64,000 bases of DNA from an uncultured Gemmata sp. (GTDB lineage: Bacteria > Planctomycetota > Planctomycetia > Gemmatales > Gemmataceae), in the NCBI GenBank assembly GCA_937924775.1, contig CALDUT010000002.1:1-64000 (forward strand), read 5' to 3'. The notes beneath the pieces are model-generated. The model saw only the letters and a program-made list of their open reading frames with translations. It was not told the origin of the DNA and searched no databases. Position 1 is the first letter of the stretch. Every line of letters starts with the position of its first letter. Both the position numbers and the translations under genes were made by a program. Shown in pieces: positions 56,191-62,586 of the stretch.

Positions 56191-56550
56191 ACTGTCTTGG
56201 CTTGTGTGTTCTCCACAGTATCGCTCTGTACGAATTCTGGCCAACTCGGGGGAGGTTCCTTTTTTGAGTGGTCCATATGCCGTTACTGTTACACTCCAAG
56301 TTGCGGTGAAGATTTTGGGACAGCGCAAAATCCCGACCAACCCCCTCATTTGCACAAAAACTGGTAGTTTCGAAAAATTTTTCTGATTTGGGCGCGCAAG
56401 TCGCGCCGGCTGTGGGCATCCACTTTTGATGGGTTTCTGTGAAAGTGTTTCGGAGTTGAAGGGTATCTTCCTGAGTGTTTCCTCCGCGATGGCACGCGGT
56501 TCATACGCGATGAAAGGGATTTGTTTTTTGATTTCCATGAGGTTCCAGCC
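56191..56550. promoter_or_regulatory. Leader region of Gly/Met-rich paralogue 3
   Basis: No gene. It holds the second terminator right arm (56234-56257), the inverted repeat CCGCG-ATGGCA-CGCGG at 56484-56499, and the leader TGATTTCCATGAGGTTCCAG shared with paralogue 2. Confidence 0.5.
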
Positions 56551-57609
56551 ATGTTTTACAAGCTCCTGCGTTCTCTGATGGCGTTGACCGTTGCTCTGGG
56601 TGCCGCGGCCTTCCTCCTTCAAACCGGCTTGGTTCAAGCTCAGCAGAACAACAACAATAACAAGCAAGCGAATGCCAGAAACCTTCCTCTCTTTCGAGTC
56701 GCACCCGGTGGGTTCACTTACATTCCTCCGGCGCCGTGGCGTCCCGCGATGCTTGATCCGGGTGGAGCCAATATGGGGAACGTTGGAAACAACGTCGGAA
56801 ATGCTGGTAACAACATGGGCAACAATATGGGAAATCTTGGAAATTTCGGTCAGTTGGGTCAGATGGGTTTCGGTGGCCAATTGGGCTTCGGTGGGCAATT
56901 CGGTTTCGGTGGTCAGATGGGCTTTGGGGGTCAGTTCGGGTTTGGATCGTTTGGGATGGGTGGTTTTGGCGGCATGATGGGGATGATGGGTCAGTTTGGG
57001 ATGGGTGGTTTTGGCGGCATGATGGGGATGATGGGTCAGTTTGGGATGGGCGGTTTTGGCGGCATGATGGGGATGGGTGGTATGGGAGGTATGAGTGGCA
57101 TCGGTGGCATGGGAGGCATGAACGGCAACATCGTGATGAAGCCGACCATCGGCACCTATCTGGGTGGCATGGGTGGTATGGGAGGGATGATGGGCATGGG
57201 CATGGGCATGATGGGTATGGGCATGATGGGGATGGGCATGATGGGGATGATGGGCCAGTTCGGCATGGGTATGGGTATGATGGGTATGATGGGCCAATTC
57301 GGCATGGGTATGGGCATGATGGGCCCGATGGGGATGATGGGCATGGGGATGATGGGTCAGATGGGCATGATGGGGATGATGGGTCAGTTTGGGATGGGAA
57401 CAATGGGGATGATTGGTCAGTTTGGCATGGGCATGGGGATGATGGGTCCAATGGGCATGATGGGGATGGGCGGATTGGGAATGCTCGGCCAGTTTGGCAT
57501 GGGTGGTTTCGGTATGATGGGTCAGTTGGGGATTGGTGGAATTGGCGGATTTGGCCAATTCGGTTTTGGTGGTAAGCAGTTTGGATTCTCAGGGGGCACC
57601 GGTTACTAA
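56551..57609 (+). CDS. Gly/Met-rich exported repeat protein, paralogue 3
   Basis: A 352-residue protein from ATG 56551 in the same leader context as paralogue 2. Signal peptide MFYKLLRSLMALTVALGAAA ending near LVQAQQ, then NLPLFRVAPGGFTYIPPAPW and a GN section (GNVGNNVGNAGNNMGNNMGN). Repeated QLGFGG/QFGFGG units follow, then a long GM section (GMGMGMMGMGMMGMGMMG), here with the block NGNIVMKPTIGTYLGGMGGM in place of the FAGFPQ version, and a final GGKQFGFSGGTGY. Longest of the three. Intrinsic terminator follows, then the ECF sigma gene. Confidence 0.88.
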   Translation: MFYKLLRSLMALTVALGAAAFLLQTGLVQAQQNNNNNKQANARNLPLFRVAPGGFTYIPPAPWRPAMLDPGGANMGNVGNNVGNAGNNMGNNMGNLGNFGQLGQMGFGGQLGFGGQFGFGGQMGFGGQFGFGSFGMGGFGGMMGMMGQFGMGGFGGMMGMMGQFGMGGFGGMMGMGGMGGMSGIGGMGGMNGNIVMKPTIGTYLGGMGGMGGMMGMGMGMMGMGMMGMGMMGMMGQFGMGMGMMGMMGQFGMGMGMMGPMGMMGMGMMGQMGMMGMMGQFGMGTMGMIGQFGMGMGMMGPMGMMGMGGLGMLGQFGMGGFGMMGQLGIGGIGGFGQFGFGGKQFGFSGGTGY

Positions 57610-57639
57610 CCTCGCCTCTTACTATAACATAATGCGACG

Positions 57640-57670
57640 AGGCCCGTGGCTTCGGTCACGGGCCTTCTAA
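57640..57670 (+). terminator. Intrinsic terminator after paralogue 3
   Basis: GGCCCGTG at 57641-57648 and CACGGGCC at 57657-57664 form a perfect 8-base stem over GCTTCGGT, followed by TTCTAACTTT. It separates the paralogue from the sigma gene and shows that the sigma gene does not start as far upstream as 57646. Confidence 0.8.
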
Positions 57671-57744
57671 CTTTCGTGCATCTTGTCGCTTTTGCATGGC
57701 GAAGCTTTTATTGTCCATGCGCCGCGTTGAAAGGGACCGATGCG

Positions 57745-58290
57745 GTGATTGGAACCGAGAGTGTACTGACGCGAATCGCGGCGGGCGATCCAACGGCGGT
57801 GCCGGAATGTATCGCCCGCTACGGGGCCTTGGTATGGTCGCTAGCGCGCCGTTTCCTGGGCAACACCACCGATGCTGAAGATGCTGTTCAGGATGTGTTC
57901 ATTGATTTGTGGAAAAACGCCGCCCGCTACGACCCGGCGCGAGCCTCGGAACCGACTTATATCACCATGATCGCCCGGCGGCGCTTGATCGACCGCAAAC
58001 GCCGCGCCGGTCGCACGGTGACGGCGCAACCCTTACCTGAAGAAACCATCGGAGGGGGCGGCAACAATTCCCACCTGGAGATACAAGATGAAGCCGCCAA
58101 AGCCGCGGCAGCATTGAACGAACTGCGCGAGGAGGAACGACGGGTTATACAAATGGCGGTTTATCAAGGTTTAACACACGAGGAAATTGCCGCGACAACG
58201 GGTTTACCCATAGGAACAGTGAAAACGCACATCCGCCGCGGACTTATCCGCGTCCGTGAACGTCTGAGTGTCGGGGGAGGTGGCCGATGA
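57745..58290 (+). CDS. ECF RNA polymerase sigma factor
   Basis: A 181-residue protein. The GTG start at 57745 (VIGTESVLTRIAAGDPTAVP) is chosen because the frame upstream runs through the terminator. AAGGGA lies upstream; a TTG at 57727 is an alternative. Region 2: CIARYGALVWSLARRFLGN, DAEDAVQDVFIDLWKNAARY. Region 4: ELREEERRVIQMAVYQGLTH, EEIAATTGLPIGTVKTHIRR. Its stop overlaps the next gene's start (ATGA). Sits directly after the three Gly/Met-rich genes and would be the natural candidate to control them, but no binding site is shown. Confidence 0.93.
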   Translation: MIGTESVLTRIAAGDPTAVPECIARYGALVWSLARRFLGNTTDAEDAVQDVFIDLWKNAARYDPARASEPTYITMIARRRLIDRKRRAGRTVTAQPLPEETIGGGGNNSHLEIQDEAAKAAAALNELREEERRVIQMAVYQGLTHEEIAATTGLPIGTVKTHIRRGLIRVRERLSVGGGGR

Positions 58291-59048
58291 CGACCGATCC
58301 CCGACGCGAACGGCTCGATGAGTTGCTCACACTTCAGGCGATTGAAGGGCTGAGCCCAGATGAGGTAAGGGAATTGAACCAACTGCTCGAATTACTCCCT
58401 GGTGAGGATAAAGAATCGTTGGAATTAGCGGCCGCGGCGCTACATTTGGCCTTCAGCCCACCGCCGGAGACGATGCCCAGTTCTGTCGCCGAAAAGCTCT
58501 ACACCGCGGCCATCCAGTTCATGCCACGGCCGGTGGTTTCGCCAGCAACTCTGACAACCCGCGTGGGATGGCTGTCGTGGTCTGGTTGGGCTGTCGCCGC
58601 CACGTTGTTGATCGCTCTGCTCTACACGCAGTGGCCACGACCGGCCATGGCTCCCAACCCGCCGTCGCTGGCCGAATTACGCGACCAACTCAAACCGCGG
58701 GCTGCGGAGTTTGTGGGCCAAAAAAATCAGGTCATCGCCACGATCGTTTGGAGTGATCAGGAGCAAATCGGCTACATGGAAGTGAAAGGGCTGCCGCCGA
58801 TCGATCCCCAAGCGGGGACTTACCAACTGTGGATTGTGGACGGCGAGCGGCCGCAAGGCTCTCCCCCGGTGGATGGCGGGGTGTTCCGCGTAAATCCAGA
58901 TGGCACGGTGTTGGTGCCCATTCGCCCGCCCATTCAAGTAAAGAAAGCCGCGGCCTTCGCCATCACTCGTGAAACCGACCCGGGCGGGGTTGTGGTCAGC
59001 CAAGTGAAACCTGAAGATTACGAAGTGGTTCTCACGAAAAAAGGTTGA
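58287..59048 (+). CDS. RskA-type anti-sigma factor
   Basis: A 253-residue single-pass protein: a helical cytoplasmic N-terminus (RLDELLTLQAIEGLSPDEV), a membrane helix (WAVAATLLIALLYTQW, about residues 100-115), then an extracytoplasmic RskA-like beta domain (IVWSDQEQIGYMEVKGLPPI, YQLWIVDGERPQGSPPVDGG, GVFRVNPDGTVLVPI, AFAITRETDPGGVVVS). The 4-base overlap with the sigma gene supports a sigma/anti-sigma operon. Such factors hold the sigma factor at the membrane until a signal triggers release by proteolysis (family knowledge). Confidence 0.92.
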   Translation: MTTDPRRERLDELLTLQAIEGLSPDEVRELNQLLELLPGEDKESLELAAAALHLAFSPPPETMPSSVAEKLYTAAIQFMPRPVVSPATLTTRVGWLSWSGWAVAATLLIALLYTQWPRPAMAPNPPSLAELRDQLKPRAAEFVGQKNQVIATIVWSDQEQIGYMEVKGLPPIDPQAGTYQLWIVDGERPQGSPPVDGGVFRVNPDGTVLVPIRPPIQVKKAAAFAITRETDPGGVVVSQVKPEDYEVVLTKKG

Positions 59049-59179
59049 ACACTCCCACGACCAACGCGTGAGTCGTACACGCCCCCCGAAGTTCCATTTT
59101 GGGGGCCTGGCTGCTTAGCTCACCACGCGGCGGTTATTCTCGACTTCGGGTAAATTATCACTAACGGCTGTTCCAACGG

Positions 59180-61186
59180 TCAATCCACGTACGGGTCGGC
59201 TCCGAGGTCTTGGAGCATTTCCTGGCGTTGTTTATCGTAGTGCATCAGGTCAAACCGTTGCCGTTTGTGACGGGCTTCGACGCGGCGTTGGGCCAAGCGA
59301 AAGAGTGGGGCGAAAGAATTCCAATCGCGGTGACCGCCGGCTTGGCCGAGGGCCATCAACTCGCGGTGTTTGGCCGGCCCCAGTCCTTCCAGCAGTTGAT
59401 CTTCCAGCGACAGCATAAACTGGGCACTGCCAGGGTCGCCTTGACGGCCGGCTCGGCCGATCAATTGCCGGTCGATGCGTGCTGCTTCGTGCCGTTCGGT
59501 GCCGATAACGTGTAATCCGCCGGCCTCGGCCACACCCGGCCCCAATTTGATGTCGGTACCGCGACCGGCCATGTTGGTGGCCACCGTGACGGTTCCCGGT
59601 TGGCCCGCTTGGGCCACCACTTCGGCTTCGTGTTGGTTTTGCTCTGCGTTCAGGACTTGATGCAGGATACCCGCGGCCGTCAGTTTGGCACTGATTTTCT
59701 TGGAGGCTTCGACGGTGCGTGTCCCAATGAGCACCGGTCGCCCTTGTTGCAACATTTCTTGCGTGGTTCTCACCACGGCGTTGAATTTCGCATCTTCCGT
59801 GGGGAAAACCCGATCGGGCAGAACCTGCCGTCGCGAGGGGCGGTTGGTGGGGACAGCGGTTGTCCAAAGGCGGTACACCTTCCGCAGCTCCCAGAAGTTG
59901 GGCATCAGCGTACCCGACATCCCGGCGAGCTTTTCGTACAACCGGTAGAAGTTCTGGAAGGTGATTTGCGCTGCGTGCGTGCTAGGCATATTGATCGGCA
60001 CGCCTTCTTTGGCTTCGACCGCCTGATGCAGGCCATCCCGCCAATGGCGATCGGGCATGGGCCGCCCGGTGCCTTCATCAATGATGACGATTTTGTTGTC
60101 GCTGTTGACCATATAGTGTTGGTCGCGGGCGAAGCGATAGTGGGCATGCAAAGCCCGCTCCACCGCTTCAAGCAGTTTATCCATCGCTTTGGCATGCTTG
60201 CCCGTGGGCGGGTTGGAATAGCGTACGAGTTGTTTTCCGCCGTCGGTCAACTCGATTTTGTCTTTGCGCAAATTCATGGTGAAATGCTCGTCGCGGCGCA
60301 TTTGCCGTGCGAGTTGATCGGCCCACTTGAAAACGATTTGCTCCTCCGGTTCGGCCAACCGGGTGGGATTGGCGATAATCAGCGGCGTTTTCGCTTCGTC
60401 AATGAAGATGCTATCGGCTTCGTCCACGATGGCATAATGGAGGCCGCGTTGGACCCGGGGGTCCATGCGGCTACCCGAACCGAGCCACGCCGACCAGAAC
60501 GGGGCGGTTTGGGCCTGCCCACCGCGGAGTTTCAGCCGATCGCGGAGAAAGTCGAAGCCGAATTCCGCGGCCGTACCGTAGGTGATGTCGGCCTTGTAAG
60601 CGGCGATTCGTTGGCCGTCTTCCATGCGTTGTTGTAGCACGCCCACGGTCAGGCCGAGTTTTTGGTACACCGGGCCCATCCATTCGGCGTCCCGTTTGGC
60701 TAAGTAATCGTTGACGGTGGTGACGTGAACGCCCTTGCCGGCCAGAGCGTTCAGATAAGCCGGGGCTGAGGCGGAAACAGTTTTCCCTTCCCCGGTCGCT
60801 AATTCCACCAAGCCACCGTAGTGCATGATCACTCCCGCGGCCAATTGGACATCGAACGGACGGATGCCCAGCGTGCGTTGAATCGACACGCTGACCAGAC
60901 CGAACGCCTCCGGCAACAGTTTGTTGAGATCCCATTTCCCTCGGGCTTTGCCGCGGAGTTCCATGCTTTTGGCCAGCAGTTTGTCGTCGGAATAATCCCG
61001 AAACAACTGTTCGTAGTAGCGTATCCGCGGGATTACCAACGCGGCTTTGGCCAGGCGACGCTGCCACGGCATACCGACTTGGGCCAACAGTACATTCCGC
61101 GGCCAACTCCCCAATCGGCCGGGCACGTTTTCGATGGTACGAACCGGGACTTCTTCAGCATAAGGGAGCGCTTCGGCCGTACTCAT
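59180..61186 (-). CDS. secA: Shortened SecA-type preprotein translocase ATPase
   Basis: A 668-residue SecA-like ATPase (canonical bacterial SecA is about 800-900). Walker A in LVELATGEGKTVSA (K135, T136), then HVTTVNDYLAKRDAEWMGPV, DITYGTAAEFGFDFLRDRL, the DEAD-type VDEADSIFIDEAKTPLIIA, GMSGTLMPNFWELRKVYRL, VTVATNMAGRGTDIKLGPGV and motif VI RQLIGRAGRQGDPGSAQFML. After motif VI the chain continues only through the first scaffold helix (RRVEARHKRQRFDLMHYDKQ) and stops, so helical wing, IRA1 and the C-terminal zinc tail appear to be absent. Start ATG 61186 has AGGA upstream. A leader RNA with a terminator lies between it and the promoter side. It may be an accessory SecA. Confidence 0.9.
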   Translation of the reverse strand: MSTAEALPYAEEVPVRTIENVPGRLGSWPRNVLLAQVGMPWQRRLAKAALVIPRIRYYEQLFRDYSDDKLLAKSMELRGKARGKWDLNKLLPEAFGLVSVSIQRTLGIRPFDVQLAAGVIMHYGGLVELATGEGKTVSASAPAYLNALAGKGVHVTTVNDYLAKRDAEWMGPVYQKLGLTVGVLQQRMEDGQRIAAYKADITYGTAAEFGFDFLRDRLKLRGGQAQTAPFWSAWLGSGSRMDPRVQRGLHYAIVDEADSIFIDEAKTPLIIANPTRLAEPEEQIVFKWADQLARQMRRDEHFTMNLRKDKIELTDGGKQLVRYSNPPTGKHAKAMDKLLEAVERALHAHYRFARDQHYMVNSDNKIVIIDEGTGRPMPDRHWRDGLHQAVEAKEGVPINMPSTHAAQITFQNFYRLYEKLAGMSGTLMPNFWELRKVYRLWTTAVPTNRPSRRQVLPDRVFPTEDAKFNAVVRTTQEMLQQGRPVLIGTRTVEASKKISAKLTAAGILHQVLNAEQNQHEAEVVAQAGQPGTVTVATNMAGRGTDIKLGPGVAEAGGLHVIGTERHEAARIDRQLIGRAGRQGDPGSAQFMLSLEDQLLEGLGPAKHRELMALGQAGGHRDWNSFAPLFRLAQRRVEARHKRQRFDLMHYDKQRQEMLQDLGADPYVD

Positions 61187-61303
61187 GGCACTTCGTCCTG
61201 TAACTGATAGCGTTGCTCTTCCGTTTCATACTCCCCGGTGGGGGAAGAATTGGCAAGGTGAGTCGCCTCCCAGATCGGTTGCGAGTGCGGACAAAAGACA
61301 AAA

Positions 61304-61333
61304 AAAACACGGGGTGGACCTGCCACCCCGTGT
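61304..61333 (-). terminator. Intrinsic terminator in the secA leader
   Basis: Stem CACGGGGTGG and CCACCCCGTG (10 perfect pairs), 5-base loop, followed on the minus strand by TTTTTTTTGTC. Strong by sequence; it lies upstream of the secA start codon, so it ends transcription before the gene unless prevented. Confidence 0.85.
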
Positions 61334-61460
61334 ACCAAGCTTACTTACGGGTCCCGTCCATCCCTTCGGTAGCCTGGCAGCCTTAACCGTTCCCCCCTCG
61401 GAACGGAGAAAGCCCCTGCGGAGAGAAATAACGCCTGACACAAAAGCTGTCAGTCGTGGG
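61304..61460 (-). promoter_or_regulatory. Structured leader RNA with terminator upstream of secA
   Basis: Minus-strand RNA: hairpin CUGACA-GCUUUUG-UGUCAG, hairpin CCGUUCC-GAGGGG-GGAACGG, then GGCUGCCAGGCUACCGAAGG and ACGGGACCCGU, ending in the perfect 10-base terminator stem CACGGGGUGG/CCACCCCGUG at about 61309-61333 with eight U. UGGCAG inside the terminator (61320-61325) is complementary to CUGCCA upstream (61375-61380), and UACC (61368-61371) to GGUA (61333-61336), so an alternative antiterminator can form. secA starts 118 bases further on. A separate small RNA is the other reading. Confidence 0.6.
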
Positions 61461-61706
61461 TCCTTGGTGAGTTGGGCGAATCGTCACAAAGAACACACAA
61501 CACTTAGCTCACGATGGGCGAGTGTGCAAATAACCTGAGGTAAAAAATACAAAATTCGCGGGCTGGCCGGAGAAATGTTCTGGTTACACGGATTCATCGG
61601 AGGCAGGGAGTATCAGGGATCGCGTGATTGTGGGGCGTGCGCTAGGAGGCCGGCCCGCCCCGAGGAAGGAATCCCTTGAGGCTCCTTGGAACGGAGGAAT
61701 TCGGCG

Positions 61707-62204
61707 TTAGGGTTGGCCGCCACGGAGGCGAGGGGGCGTGGTCGCTGCGCTTTGGTCCCATTCAGCCGGGATGGGGCGACGGGACTCTTCGTCGGCGTAA
61801 TGCCAGTGGCGAAGGTTTTCTTCCCCCAATTGCCACGAGAAGGCCGCTTGCCGACCGTTCACTTTGGTGGGGAAATCGACCTCACCAATCAGATCATCGA
61901 CCAGATTCACGCCCAGCCCGTTCAGTTCCTCGACAGCCGCAGCCAAATCCTTCTGTGCGTTGGCGATTTCCTCGGCGACTTGGTAGCGGCGTTGCCGTTC
62001 TTGCCACGCCAAGTCCCGACGGTGACGATCGAGCTGCTGTTGTTCCGGCGTCAGTCGATTCAACCGCCGTCGCGTATTGACAATATCGGTGAGGATGCTC
62101 TTGACCAAAGGGAGCATCTGCCGAGCGGTACGGAGGTCGAGAATGACCTCTTTTTTACGCGGTTTGCCAGCAGAATTGCTGGCCCGGTTGGGCGTGTTGC
62201 TCAT
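61707..62204 (-). CDS. DUF2203 family protein
   Basis: A 165-residue protein with GGGAGTCACC before ATG 62204. A basic N-terminus (SAGKPRKKEVILDL) is followed by TARQMLPLVKSILTDIVNTR, a long helix (QQLDRHRRDLAWQERQRRYQ) and AEEIANAQKDLAAAVEELNG. The family end follows: LGVNLVDDLIGEVDFPTKVN with AFSWQLGEENLRHWHYADEE and RRPI. DUF2203 proteins are widespread with no assigned function. It is upstream of secA on the same strand, but the leader region with its terminator lies between. Confidence 0.88.
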   Translation of the reverse strand: MSNTPNRASNSAGKPRKKEVILDLRTARQMLPLVKSILTDIVNTRRRLNRLTPEQQQLDRHRRDLAWQERQRRYQVAEEIANAQKDLAAAVEELNGLGVNLVDDLIGEVDFPTKVNGRQAAFSWQLGEENLRHWHYADEESRRPIPAEWDQSAATTPPRLRGGQP

Positions 62205-62586
62205 GGTGACTCCCGTTCTATGCGAGGAAGGATAAAATCCCCCTCTATTACCATTCTAGAATCGCCGGTGGGCATCCGTACCAAACAGACGCAAATTTCT
62301 CTTTATAAGTTCGTTCCGATTCCTTCTTAAGTGGGATACCTCCTCAACCTCAAAGGATTTACGCTTTCCCTCACTTGTTGTTACCTTTCCGCCTCTGAAA
62401 AAAAAGGTCAGTTGTGAGGAAGTTTGCGCAGAATCACTACACTTTGGTAGGAAATTCGCCCCACCAACGCCGGGAGATGCAAACACCAGAATATTATCGA
62501 GAATGTTATCGGTGCCGCCTGGAGGATTTATCGGCACCGTCGATGGAATATCGGCTTGGGGGAGTCAGGGACTACCAACTTGTGGC
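62205..62586. other. Intergenic region between nagB-like gene and DUF2203 gene
   Basis: About 380 bases, without a credible gene and AT-richer than its surroundings. It has a palindrome CGGTGCCG (62510-62517) and CGGCACCG (62532-62539) about 48 bases past the stop of the minus-strand gene; this may be its terminator but no T-run follows. The DUF2203 promoter presumably lies here. Confidence 0.45.

Noticed and set aside
54085-57500. CRISPR-like regular repetition
   Set aside because: Units are contiguous, vary continuously, have no unique spacers and encode protein in frame.
54049-57558. Long open frames on the minus strand (265 and 491 residues), rich in His, Pro, Thr
   Set aside because: They are the mirror of the Gly/Met repeats; codon composition of GGN/ATG gives His/Pro-rich antisense without stops.
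61310-61440. A cyclic-di-GMP riboswitch reading of the secA leader
   Set aside because: GGCUGCCAGGCUACCGAAGG recalls the 3' half of that class, but the conserved 5' half and tetraloop receptor are not recognisable.
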